In this document: positions 15,828 through 24,446 of the stretch, in pieces
Position numbering within the stretch: position 1 is the stretch's first letter
Layout of the letters: every line of letters begins with the position of its first letter
DNA from: an uncultured Prevotella sp.
Lineage (GTDB): Bacteria > Bacteroidota > Bacteroidia > Bacteroidales > Bacteroidaceae
DNA: 64,000 bases
Direction of reading: 5' to 3'
Assembly: GCA_946998205.1 (NCBI GenBank)
Contig: CAMPYJ010000002.1
Coordinates: 1-64,000, forward strand
The notes under the pieces: model-generated
What the model was told of the DNA's origin: nothing
Seen by the model: the letters and a program-made list of their open reading frames with translations, nothing else
The model's database searches: none
Position numbers and translations under genes: made by a program

Positions 15828-17960
15828 ATGAAGAAAATCAACCTTATCCTTTTGTTTTTTATGCTGCCAATGGCATTGTTGGCACAAGTAGTCAAATCAC
15901 CCAATGGCAATGTATGCGTCAACTTCAGTCTACAAGGCAATGGCGTACCCACCTATTCCATGACTTATAAAGGCAAAGCCGTGGTGAAACCGTCGCGCTT
16001 GGGCTTGGAACTCATGAAGGACAAGCACGCCTCCAAGGGACTCAGGGAAACCGACTTGATGAATGGGTTTACGGTTAAAGACACGCAGACATCCACCTTT
16101 GACGAGACATGGAAGCCTGTTTGGGGGGAGACCGCAACCATCAGAAACCATTATAACGAGCTGGCGGTAACATTGCATCAAGCCTCTTCGCAGCGCAATA
16201 TGGTGATACGCTTCCGCGTATACGACGTGGGAATGGGGTTGCGCTATGAATTTCCGCAGCAAGACAGCTTGACCTATTTCCTCATCAAGGAAGAACACAC
16301 GCAGTTTGCCATGACCGGCGACCATACGGCATGGTGGATTCCGGGCGACTATGACACGCAAGAGCAGAAGACACAACAAAGCAAGCTCTCCGAAATAAGA
16401 GGGCGTTTCCATGATGCAGTGAACTGGGGAAACTCGTCGGTGGCGGTGTTCTCGCCAACAGGCGTGCAGACCGCACTGCAAATGAAAAGCCAAGACGGAC
16501 TGTACATCAACATCCACGAGGCGGCTTGTGTGGACTATTCTACCATGCACCTCAACTTGGACGACAAGACAATGACGTTTGAAAGCTGGCTCACCCCAGA
16601 CGCATACGGTGACAAAGGGTGCATGCAAACCCCTTGTAAGAGTCCGTGGCGAACGGTAATGGTGAGCGATGACGCACGCGATATGTTGTCGAGCAACCTC
16701 ATACTGAACCTCAACGAACCGTGCAAGATAGAAGACACGAGTTGGATTCATCCCACAAAATACTGCGGTGTGTGGTGGGAAATGATTGTTGGCAAAAGCG
16801 CATGGAACTACACCGACGAGTTCCCGTCTATCAAACTCGGACAGATAGACTGGAGCAAAGCGAAGCCAAACGGGCGACATGCGGCTAACACAGACAAGGT
16901 GAAGCGATACATTGACTTCGCTGCCAAGAACGGATTGGATCAAGTTTTGGTGGAGGGATGGAACGTAGGTTGGGAAGATTGGGCGAACCATTGGAAGCAA
17001 GACGTGTTCGACTTCGTTACACCTTACCCCGACTTCGACCTGAAAGGCCTCAACGAGTATGCTCATTCCAAGGGTGTAAAACTCTTGATGCACCACGAGA
17101 CATCATCCAGCGCCGTAAATTATGAAAGACATTTGGAAAAAGCCTTCAATCTCATGAACCAATATGGATATGATGCCGTGAAGACAGGATATGTAGGTGA
17201 CATCATTCCTCGTGGCGACCACCACTTCTCTCAATCCATGAACGACCATTATATGTATGTGGTGAAGCAAGCCGCCAAGCACCATATCATGGTGAATGCG
17301 CACGAAGCGACACGCCCAACGGGCTTATGCCGCACATGGCCTAACATGGTTGGCAACGAAAGTGCAAGGGGTGGAGAGTACGAAGCCTTTGGAGGAAACA
17401 ATCCAGACCATACCACTATCTTGCCCTTTACTCGCTTACAGGGCGGACCGATGGACTACACGCCGGGTATTTTTGTGACGAAACTGTCAGAATGGAGCGA
17501 CAATACCAGCTTTGTACACTCCACCTTGGCAGGACAATTGGCACTCTATGTCACCATGTACAGCCCACTGCAAATGGCTGCCGACTTGCCCGAACACTAC
17601 GAGAAGTACGATGATGCGTTCCAATTCATACGAGATGTGGCTGTTGACTGGGACGACAGCAAGTATTTAGAGGCTGAACCCGGCGACTATATCACTGTGG
17701 CTCGCAAGGCAAAAGGTACCAACAACTGGTTTATCGGGGGCAAATGTGACGAGAACGGGCACAAGAGTGTCATCAAACTCGACTTCCTTGACAAGGGCAA
17801 GAAGTACAGATGCACGATTTATGCCGATGCTAAAAATGCCCATTACGACCACAATCCACAAGCTTATGTCATCACGCACAAAACCGTGAAGCGTGGAGAC
17901 GTGTTGAAAATCAATCAAGCCTGCGGTGGCGGATTTGCCGTTTCGCTCATGGCGCAATAA
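15828..17960 (+). CDS. susB: GH97 alpha-glucosidase (SusB-like)
   Basis: ATG 15828 gives a 710-residue protein with a clean signal peptide (MKKINLILLFFMLPMALLAQ), so it works in the periplasm. GH97 enzymes of the SusB group remove glucose from malto-oligosaccharides with inversion and use Ca2+. Recognisable stretches are the N-terminal beta-sandwich (VVKSPNGNVCVNFSLQG), EGWNVGWEDW near residue 375, MHHETSS, VNAHEATRPTGLCRTWPN near 489 with the general-base Glu, and GGNNPDHTTILPFTRLQGG near 523. The length agrees with the family (about 700-740). It lies 69 bp after malQ and 18 bp before the pullulanase gene. Confidence 0.92.
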   Translation: MKKINLILLFFMLPMALLAQVVKSPNGNVCVNFSLQGNGVPTYSMTYKGKAVVKPSRLGLELMKDKHASKGLRETDLMNGFTVKDTQTSTFDETWKPVWGETATIRNHYNELAVTLHQASSQRNMVIRFRVYDVGMGLRYEFPQQDSLTYFLIKEEHTQFAMTGDHTAWWIPGDYDTQEQKTQQSKLSEIRGRFHDAVNWGNSSVAVFSPTGVQTALQMKSQDGLYINIHEAACVDYSTMHLNLDDKTMTFESWLTPDAYGDKGCMQTPCKSPWRTVMVSDDARDMLSSNLILNLNEPCKIEDTSWIHPTKYCGVWWEMIVGKSAWNYTDEFPSIKLGQIDWSKAKPNGRHAANTDKVKRYIDFAAKNGLDQVLVEGWNVGWEDWANHWKQDVFDFVTPYPDFDLKGLNEYAHSKGVKLLMHHETSSSAVNYERHLEKAFNLMNQYGYDAVKTGYVGDIIPRGDHHFSQSMNDHYMYVVKQAAKHHIMVNAHEATRPTGLCRTWPNMVGNESARGGEYEAFGGNNPDHTTILPFTRLQGGPMDYTPGIFVTKLSEWSDNTSFVHSTLAGQLALYVTMYSPLQMAADLPEHYEKYDDAFQFIRDVAVDWDDSKYLEAEPGDYITVARKAKGTNNWFIGGKCDENGHKSVIKLDFLDKGKKYRCTIYADAKNAHYDHNPQAYVITHKTVKRGDVLKINQACGGGFAVSLMAQ

Positions 17961-17978
17961 TCAATAACACCCTTACTT

Positions 17979-19928
17979 ATGAGACATTATCAGCATTATA
18001 TTTTCCTGTTGTTGGCTTTTCTCATGCCAACGGGCAAGTCACCTTTATCTGCCAAGGTGTTCGACGAGATGGTTTATTCGCCTCAAAAGACAGCCTTCAA
18101 GCTCAATGCTCCAAGCACTGCCAAGCGTGTCGTGCTGCGTTTGTACAAAGAAGGCGAAGGTGGAAAGCCCACAAAGACCGTAAAAATGAAGTCAATGGGC
18201 AACGACGTGTGGGCAAAAGAGATCAAGGGCGACCTGAAAGGCATGTACTACACCTTTGAAGTGTTGGGTTACCAACAGCACAAAGGAGGCGAGACACCAG
18301 GCGCGTTTGCCAAGGCTGTGGGCATCAATGGCAACAGAGGAGCCATCATTGACCTGAGGACAACCAACCCGGATGGATGGGAAAACGATAAGAGACCTGC
18401 GCTCGCATCGCCCTCCGACTTAGTGTTATACGAGATGCACGTACGCGATTACACCGATTCGCCTACTTCTCCTTCCGTTCATAAGGGCAAGTTTGTGGGA
18501 TTGGCTGAGCCAAAAGCCATTGCCCACCTCAAAGAGTTAGGGGTGAATGCGGTACACTTGTTGCCTTCGTTCGACTTTGCCTCGGTGGATGAACACCAAA
18601 CATCTAACGCCAACTACAACTGGGGATACGACCCAAAGAACTACAATGTGCCAGAGGGGTCGTACAGTACCAACGCCAAAGACCCCAAAGTGCGCATCAA
18701 GGAGTTCAAACAAATGGTGCAAGCCTTGCACAAGGCGGGCATTCGCGTCATCCTCGACGTAGTGTACAACCACACGTTCGACATCGAAAACAGTAACTTT
18801 CAGCGTACTTACCCCGATTACTATTACCGCAAAGACGCTAAGGGCAAGTATTCAAATGGGTCGGGTTGTGGCAACGAGACAGCCTCGGACAAACCTTTGA
18901 TGCGGCAATTCATGTTAGAATCGGTAAAATATTGGATTAACGAATATCACATTGACGGCTTTCGTTTCGACCTCATGGGCATTCACGACATAGCGACCAT
19001 GAACGCCATCCGACAGGAAGTGGACAAGATAGACCCGTCTATTTATATTTATGGTGAGGGATGGAGTGCAGGAAGTTGTGCTTATCCTGCGGACAAACTC
19101 GCCATCAAAGCCAACATCCAACAAATGCCAGGCATTGCAGCATTCAGCGATGAACTGCGCGACGCCTTGCGCGGTCCCTTCAGTGACGACAGGAAAGGAG
19201 CGTTCCTTGCAGGCATCGCCGGCGAGGAAGAGAGCGTTAAGTTTGGCATCGCCGGTGCCATAGCACACCCACAAGTAGACATGAGCAAAGTGAACTACAG
19301 CAAAGTGGCATGGGCAACCGAACCCACACAGATGGTTAGTTATGTAAGTTGCCACGATGACATGTGCTTGGTGGACCGGCTGAAGGCGTCTATACCCAAC
19401 ATTTCTACCGAAGAAATCATCCGATTGGACTTGCTCGCACAAACGGCAGTGTTCACTTCACAAGGTGTTCCGTTTATGTTGAGTGGTGAAGAGATGCTTC
19501 GTGACAAACAAGGGGTACACAACTCGTACAAATCTCCCATAGAAATCAATCGATTGGATTGGCACAATTTGCAGCGTTACCCACAGGTATTCAACTATTA
19601 CAAGGGGCTCATTGCACTGCGAAAGAAATACCACGCGTTCCGTCTGGGCAATGCCGAGGCTGTGCGTCAGCATCTTACATTCCTCCCAACAGAGCCTTGT
19701 TTGGTGGGTTATCGCTTGTTTGATGTCCCCACCAACAGCTACATCTACATGCTGCTCAATGCCAACAAGACCGAGAAACAGGTATCCTTACCGGCTGGAG
19801 CGTACAACGTACTGTGCTACGATGGGGTCATTGACGTCAATGGAACAGAGAAATTGATGCTCGATGAACATGCCGACAAGGCCATAGTCCCTGCCCAGTC
19901 AGCCATGATTTTAAGAAAACAGCAGTAA
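17979..19928 (+). CDS. pulA: type I pullulanase, GH13
   Basis: Hydrolyses alpha-1,6 branch points of pullulan, amylopectin or glycogen. The 649 residues start with a signal sequence (hydrophobic LLLAFLMP), then a CBM48-like beta domain (about 30-130), then the GH13 barrel. The pullulanase type I signature YNWGYDP is at about 213-219. Catalytic residues are the Asp in GFRFDLMG (about 331), the Glu in YGEGW (about 360) and the Asp in SCHDD (about 460). The C-terminal beta domain is complete. It is 18 bp downstream of the GH97 gene and 12 bp upstream of the SusA-like gene, so these are certainly co-transcribed. Secreted debranching fits periplasmic processing of imported starch pieces. Confidence 0.92.
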   Translation: MRHYQHYIFLLLAFLMPTGKSPLSAKVFDEMVYSPQKTAFKLNAPSTAKRVVLRLYKEGEGGKPTKTVKMKSMGNDVWAKEIKGDLKGMYYTFEVLGYQQHKGGETPGAFAKAVGINGNRGAIIDLRTTNPDGWENDKRPALASPSDLVLYEMHVRDYTDSPTSPSVHKGKFVGLAEPKAIAHLKELGVNAVHLLPSFDFASVDEHQTSNANYNWGYDPKNYNVPEGSYSTNAKDPKVRIKEFKQMVQALHKAGIRVILDVVYNHTFDIENSNFQRTYPDYYYRKDAKGKYSNGSGCGNETASDKPLMRQFMLESVKYWINEYHIDGFRFDLMGIHDIATMNAIRQEVDKIDPSIYIYGEGWSAGSCAYPADKLAIKANIQQMPGIAAFSDELRDALRGPFSDDRKGAFLAGIAGEEESVKFGIAGAIAHPQVDMSKVNYSKVAWATEPTQMVSYVSCHDDMCLVDRLKASIPNISTEEIIRLDLLAQTAVFTSQGVPFMLSGEEMLRDKQGVHNSYKSPIEINRLDWHNLQRYPQVFNYYKGLIALRKKYHAFRLGNAEAVRQHLTFLPTEPCLVGYRLFDVPTNSYIYMLLNANKTEKQVSLPAGAYNVLCYDGVIDVNGTEKLMLDEHADKAIVPAQSAMILRKQQ

Positions 19929-19940
19929 AAAGAAAATAAG

Positions 19941-21860
19941 ATGAAGAAGTTATTATTTGTCATTTGCCTTTTGACACAGACTTTTACGACGTATGCCCAG
20001 ATACAAATAAACCGCATTGACCCCACCAATTGGTTTGTCGGGATGAAGGATGCGAGTTTGCAACTCATGGTGTACGGCAACGACTTGCACGGCACTCAAG
20101 TAACCACCCGTGACGCTGGCGTGCGAATAGACAGTGTGGTACAGATGCCCAATGCACATTATTTGTTGGCTTACCTCAACCTGAAAGACGCCAAGCCAGG
20201 CACCATCACGCTGTCGTTCACCAAGGGAAAGAAAACAAAAAAGGTGAAATACGAGCTGAAGCAGCGCGAGATGAGTGGTGACAAGCGCATGGGATTCACC
20301 AATGCCGACGTGCTGTACATGCTCATGCCCGACCGATTCGCCAACGGAGACACCAAGAACGACCAGATAAAAGGCATGAACAAATATGTCTGCGACCGCA
20401 CGAAACCCAGTCTGAGACATGGGGGCGACTTGGAGGGCATTCGCAAACACCTCGACTATTTCACCAATTTGGGGGTGACCGCCCTATGGTTCACACCTGT
20501 ATTGGAAAACAATTCGCCCGACACCAACGGCTTTAGTACCTACCATGGATATGCCACGACAGATTATTATAAGGTAGACCCGCGCTTTGGCACCAACGAG
20601 GAATACCGCCAGCTCATTGACGAAGCCCACCGAAAGGGGCTCAAAGTGGTGATGGACATGATTTTCAACCACTGCGGATTTGAACATCCGTGGCTCAAAG
20701 AGCTGCCCTCTGACGATTGGCTGAATGAGCCTGAATGGCTCAAGGAAGGCACCGGCTCGGGGCGTGACGAGAAGACCGGCATGCCAAATGGCACGAAAAC
20801 CAACTCCAAGTATTTGCAGACCAGCTACAAACTCACGCCGGCGCTCGACCCATACGCTTCGAAAATAGACCTGAAGGAAACCGTCGACGGATGGTTTGTG
20901 CCCTCCATGCCCGACCTGAACCAACGCAATCCGCACGTCATCAAGTACCTCATCCAAAACAGTATATGGTGGATTGAGACCGCAGGCATCAACGGCATCC
21001 GGATGGACACCTATCCTTATGCCGACCGTAAAGCCATGGCACTGTGGATGAAGACGCTCAACGAGGAGTATCCCAACTTCAACGTGGTGGGCGAGACGTG
21101 GAACACAGAACCCGCTTTTACGGCTGCATGGCAAAAAGACAGTAAGCTGTCGGACATCAACAGTAACCTGAAAACAGTCATGGACTTTAGCTTCTTCGAG
21201 AAAATCAACAAGGCGAAGAATGAAGAAACCGATGGATGGTGGGACGGACTGAACAGGGTTTACAACTCGCTGGCGGAAGATTACCTGTACGAAGATCCAA
21301 GAGACGTCATGGCGTTTATTGAGAATCACGACACCGACCGTTTCTTGGGACACGGACAAGATGTAGCCGCACTGAAGCAGGCCTTAGCCCTCTTGCTCAC
21401 CATGAACCGCATTCCACAGCTATATTACGGCACCGAGGTGCTGCTGAATGGCACCAAAGAAAAGAGTGACGGCGACGTACGTCAGGATTTCCCTGGTGGT
21501 TTCCCTGGCGATGCACACACGGCATTCACGGCAGAAGGCAGGTCAAAGGCACAAAACGAAATGTTCAACTGGCTCAGCAAGCTGCTGCATTGGCGACAGG
21601 GCAATGAAGTGATTGCCCAAGGTAAGCAGATTCAGTTCATCCCTCACCAAGGGGTGTACGTCTTGGCACGCCAGTATCAGGGTAGGTCTGTGCTGACCAT
21701 ACTCAACGGAACATCGAAAGAAGCCCGGTTGGACGTGAAGCGATACGCTGAAATCATAGGAAAGACAACCACTGGTCGTGACGTCATTACCGGCGAAAAC
21801 GTGGACATGAGCAAAGACATCAAGTTGTCTCCTCGTCAAACGCTTGTCATTGAATTATAG
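19941..21860 (+). CDS. susA: neopullulanase/alpha-amylase, GH13 (SusA-like)
   Basis: The 639-residue protein has a signal peptide (MKKLLFVICLLTQTFTTYAQ), an N-terminal cyclomaltodextrinase-type beta domain (about 22-110) and a GH13 barrel. Catalytic motifs are Asp in GIRMDTYPY (about 356), Glu in VGETW (about 384) and Asp in ENHDTDR (about 463). SusA-type enzymes cut alpha-1,4 links of maltodextrins and pullulan in the periplasm, and the products then go to the GH97 glucosidase and to MalQ. It is the last gene of the cluster and is followed by a long inverted repeat. No susC/susD pair or susR-like regulator accompanies the cluster within the window. Confidence 0.9.
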   Translation: MKKLLFVICLLTQTFTTYAQIQINRIDPTNWFVGMKDASLQLMVYGNDLHGTQVTTRDAGVRIDSVVQMPNAHYLLAYLNLKDAKPGTITLSFTKGKKTKKVKYELKQREMSGDKRMGFTNADVLYMLMPDRFANGDTKNDQIKGMNKYVCDRTKPSLRHGGDLEGIRKHLDYFTNLGVTALWFTPVLENNSPDTNGFSTYHGYATTDYYKVDPRFGTNEEYRQLIDEAHRKGLKVVMDMIFNHCGFEHPWLKELPSDDWLNEPEWLKEGTGSGRDEKTGMPNGTKTNSKYLQTSYKLTPALDPYASKIDLKETVDGWFVPSMPDLNQRNPHVIKYLIQNSIWWIETAGINGIRMDTYPYADRKAMALWMKTLNEEYPNFNVVGETWNTEPAFTAAWQKDSKLSDINSNLKTVMDFSFFEKINKAKNEETDGWWDGLNRVYNSLAEDYLYEDPRDVMAFIENHDTDRFLGHGQDVAALKQALALLLTMNRIPQLYYGTEVLLNGTKEKSDGDVRQDFPGGFPGDAHTAFTAEGRSKAQNEMFNWLSKLLHWRQGNEVIAQGKQIQFIPHQGVYVLARQYQGRSVLTILNGTSKEARLDVKRYAEIIGKTTTGRDVITGENVDMSKDIKLSPRQTLVIEL

Positions 21861-21868
21861 GTAGAAAG

Positions 21869-22016
21869 GGAGTTAACAGGAGTTAGAGTGGAGTTAAAAC
21901 GGTGTGAACGGACATGAGTCCGGCTGGGCAACAGTAACGAATGCTTTTGTTGTCAATCACAAAAAGCTATTGTCCGCTAACTCCTTTTTAACTCCACTCT
22001 AACTCCAGATAACTCC
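21869..22016. repeat. long inverted repeat made of GGAGTTA units
   Basis: The left arm (21869-21899) and right arm (21986-22016) are 31 bp each with two mismatches. GGAGTTA starts at 21869, 21879 and 21890; its complement starts at 21978, 21989, 22000 and 22010, so the word recurs every 10-11 bp. The 86-nt loop carries CGGAC/GTCCG and GCTTTTGT/ACAAAAAGC hairpins. It may terminate or protect the susA transcript. A related element is at 28774-28888. Confidence 0.75.
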
Positions 22017-22711
22017 TCATTTAATCCTAATAGCCCCCATTAGCCTTCCATCGCCCTCCACTCTTGCCCGTGCTGCAAGATTACCAAGAAGTTTCTGGAT
22101 TTGCAAAAGACAAGATATTTTTCTTTACAAAAGGCCTTCCAAAATTTCATAATTTCCCAGCAAGAGGTCATGTGCCTTCAAATACGCCACGGATGAGCCA
22201 AGTTTACATCTTCTTGTCGTACAATATATTATGCCGTTTGGGCATGGAAATACAATCTTTTCATCCGTATTTTTGGACTAAAAGCATTGCTTTTATGCGC
22301 CAATAGGCCTGCTTTTGTCCGCCTAAAGGATGCAAATAAGACGACAAAATGTTATCTATTGCGACAATATCCGCATGCTTTTGCTCCAAGAAGTGCTATT
22401 TTTAGCAAAACAATGGCCATGCCAGACCCGTTTTTCCTCACATTTTTTCCTCGTTCACAAGTTTTCAACTGCTGTTTTTCAGTAGTTTTTTAGGACAAAA
22501 ATAGTATGGCGCATCTGTCAGCATTCCTACAAGTACGAGCCATGTAGACTGCGCACATGTCAGTTGCTTTGCCAACAACCTCTTTTCAATGGCGCATGGG
22601 AACACAGCTGAATGGCTACAAGCCAAGGCGATGAATCTAAAACAACGTTAACCTGCGTCAATCATTTCCAAATGACAGGACGTATGATGCGCTGCATTGA
22701 GATATTTTTAT
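22017..22711. other. non-coding spacer
   Basis: About 0.7 kb with only short, low-quality frames in all directions. The Phe/Cys-rich translation and absence of start context argue against a gene. It resembles other anonymous spacers in the window (12629-12990, 47300-47990, 38440-38720). Confidence 0.4.
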
Positions 22712-22733
22712 TATATTTGCAATGATAATCATT
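22712..22733 (+). promoter_or_regulatory. -7 box followed by a Fur-box-like palindrome
   Basis: TATATTTG (22712-22719) fits TAnnTTTG, and AATGATAATCATT (22721-22733) is the exact 13-base centre of the classical Fur consensus. The palindrome would cover the transcription start. The MITE at 22736 now separates it from the DJ-1 gene downstream. Iron control is inferred, not shown. Confidence 0.4.
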
Positions 22734-22735
22734 AA

Positions 22736-22996
22736 AGGGCGGTTCTATAAATTAGCTTTGTCAGATTGCAAGGCTGTTTTTGACGTCAATTTGTTTGTGA
22801 GTGAAGGAGTATAGCGGGCTATACGACTGAACGAACAAACAAATTGAACCAAAAACGGAGCAAGCCGAATACAATCAAACTTGTTTGAATTGTTGAGGCG
22901 CAGCCTGTTTTATATAAAAAGAGACCACAAGATGACAAAACGTAAACTGTCCAACATACAAAAAAACTTTACGGCGGTAATTTACAGAACCGCCCT
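22736..22996. mobile_element. MITE-like element, longest copy (261 bp)
   Basis: Terminal inverted repeats are AGGGCGGTTCTATAAATTA (left) and TAATTTACAGAACCGCCCT (right), differing at one base. Inside are arms CAATTTGTTTGT/ACAAACAAATTG around GTATAGC/GCTATAC. No transposase is present. Relative to the copy at 58719-58913 it lies in the opposite orientation and has about 68 extra bp near ACAATTCAAACAAGTTTGAT (read on the minus strand). Confidence 0.8.
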
Positions 22997-23040
22997 AAAA
23001 AACTTACAAAAGGGCCGAAAGGCTCCAAAACATCACAGAT

Positions 23041-23607
23041 ATGGCAAAAGTATATGAATTTTTGGCCAATGGTTTCGAGGAAGTTGAAGCCTTGGCACCC
23101 GTAGACATTTTCCGCAGAGGCGGCGTTGAAATCCAAACGGTGAGCGTCACAGGCTCCGAGTGGGTTGAGACATCCCATGGTGTGACCATCAAGGCCGACG
23201 TGAAGTTTGAAGACATGCGCGACTTTGACGATGCCGACATGCTGATGCTTCCCGGCGGCTTGCCCGGCGCGACCAACCTGAACGAGCATGCGGGCGTGAG
23301 AGAAACGCTGCTGGCCCACAACGCCAAAGGCAAGCATATCGGGGCCATCTGTGCCGCACCGATGGTCTTAGGCAGCTTAGGACTGTTGAAAGGCCGCAAG
23401 GCCACATGCTCTCCAGGCTTTGAGAAGTATCTCGAGGGTGCTGAATACACGGCCGAATTGTTCACCGTCGACGGCAACATCATCACGGGAGAGGGTCCCG
23501 CTGCGACGTTCCCATACGCATACGAAATCCTGAAGATGTTCGTGGGTGAGGCGAAGACGAGGGAGCTGCAGCGCAAGATGCAATACGCCCACTTGATGGA
23601 GCGGTGA
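23041..23607 (+). CDS. DJ-1/PfpI family protein (YajL/ThiJ type)
   Basis: The 188 residues form a single flavodoxin-like DJ-1 domain. Key features are the buried Glu in NGFEEVEAL (about 13-16), DADMLMLPGGLPGA (about 67-80) and the nucleophile elbow IGAICAAPMVLG with Cys104. DJ-1 enzymes of this subgroup are described as glyoxalases or protein/nucleotide deglycases acting in the cytoplasm; which activity applies here cannot be read from sequence. The length is typical (180-195). Its upstream region carries the MITE (ending 44 bp before the start) and the older promoter/Fur-like site beyond it, so its regulation may have been changed by the insertion. ispD follows 57 bp downstream in the same direction. 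Confidence 0.9.
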   Translation: MAKVYEFLANGFEEVEALAPVDIFRRGGVEIQTVSVTGSEWVETSHGVTIKADVKFEDMRDFDDADMLMLPGGLPGATNLNEHAGVRETLLAHNAKGKHIGAICAAPMVLGSLGLLKGRKATCSPGFEKYLEGAEYTAELFTVDGNIITGEGPAATFPYAYEILKMFVGEAKTRELQRKMQYAHLMER

Positions 23608-23620
23608 GGAAAAACCCGCC

Positions 23621-23672
23621 AACTCATGAACTCACCAACTCATAACTTATGAACTCATGAACTCATGAACTA
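23621..23672. repeat. 8-bp phased AACT array across the ispD start
   Basis: AACT starts at 23621, 23629, 23637, 23644, 23652, 23660 and 23668, with spacings 8, 8, 7, 8, 8, 8. Most units read AACTCATG, so ATG triplets recur at 23649, 23657 and 23665 in successive frames. The last of these is the ispD start. Confidence 0.8.
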
Positions 23673-24426
23673 CGTCATCATCGTTGCCGGAGGAAAAGGT
23701 CTCCGCATGGGAAGCGACACGCCAAAACAGTTTCTGCCCATCGGTGGAAAACCAGTTCTGATGCGCACCATCGAGCGCTTTTACCAATACAGCAATGAGC
23801 TGAACGTCATCGTGGTGTTGCCCCGCGAGCAACAAGCTCAATGGAGAGCGCTGTGTGAGTGCCACCACTTTGACCTCGCACACACCATTGCAGATGGAGG
23901 AAGCACGCGCTATGAATCGTGTCAGAACGGTTTGGCTGTCATTCCCGATGCTGCCGATGGCGTGGTAGGGTTCCACGATGGCGTTCGTCCGTTTGTGTCG
24001 GTTGAAGTCATCAAGCGTTGTTTTGAGACAGCCAGAGCCGAAAAGGCCGTCATCCCCACCCTGCCCGTCACCGACACCCTGCGCCACATCAACGCTCAAG
24101 GAGACGGCAGGAACGTGCTGCGCAGCGAGTACCGCATCGTACAGACACCGCAAGTCTTTGACATCGCCTTGGCCAAGCGAGCCTTCGGGCAACCTGACCG
24201 GAAGTCGTTCACCGATGACGCCTCGGTGATTGAGGCGCTCGGCCACAGCGTCAGCATGGTAGACGGCAACCGGGAGAACATCAAGATTACCACGCCCTTC
24301 GACCTCGTTCTTGCCGAAGCCATGATTCAGTACGGCCACACGCCCTGCGCAAACGCCGGGGCAAGGGAGGCATGCGGCTGCGGGCAGTCCGTACGGGTGC
24401 CGACAGAAGCCGCACCGAGAGGCTGA
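23665..24426 (+). CDS. ispD: 2-C-methyl-D-erythritol 4-phosphate cytidylyltransferase
   Basis: Third step of the MEP isoprenoid pathway: CTP plus MEP gives CDP-ME. It is cytoplasmic. The 253-residue sequence shows the nucleotide-binding start VIIVAGGKGLRMGSDTPKQF (Gly-rich loop, Arg and Lys), FHDGVRPFVS, VTDTLR, TPQVFD and FTDDASVIEALG. It is about 20 residues longer than usual at the C-terminus, with a Cys/Gly/Arg tail (REACGCGQSVRVP) that may be a read-on into formerly non-coding DNA. The start codon lies inside an 8-bp tandem array, an unusual leader. recG begins 20 bp downstream. ispF of the same pathway is at 48.7 kb and has a similar array upstream. Confidence 0.92.
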   Translation: MNYVIIVAGGKGLRMGSDTPKQFLPIGGKPVLMRTIERFYQYSNELNVIVVLPREQQAQWRALCECHHFDLAHTIADGGSTRYESCQNGLAVIPDAADGVVGFHDGVRPFVSVEVIKRCFETARAEKAVIPTLPVTDTLRHINAQGDGRNVLRSEYRIVQTPQVFDIALAKRAFGQPDRKSFTDDASVIEALGHSVSMVDGNRENIKITTPFDLVLAEAMIQYGHTPCANAGAREACGCGQSVRVPTEAAPRG

Positions 24427-24446
24427 ATGCTTATTACGCCGAAACC

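Noticed and set aside
15930..17096. 388-codon minus-strand frame
   Set aside because: Antisense to the GH97 gene, whose signal peptide and motifs are on the plus strand.
22064..22493. Short plus-strand frames of 80 and 68 codons after the susA-like gene
   Set aside because: Composition is not protein-like and the frames overlap; the stretch resembles other non-coding spacers.
24372..24446. Earlier recG start at ATG 24372
   Set aside because: Would overlap ispD by 55 bp and add 25 Arg-rich residues with no homology; ATG 24447 matches the family N-terminus.
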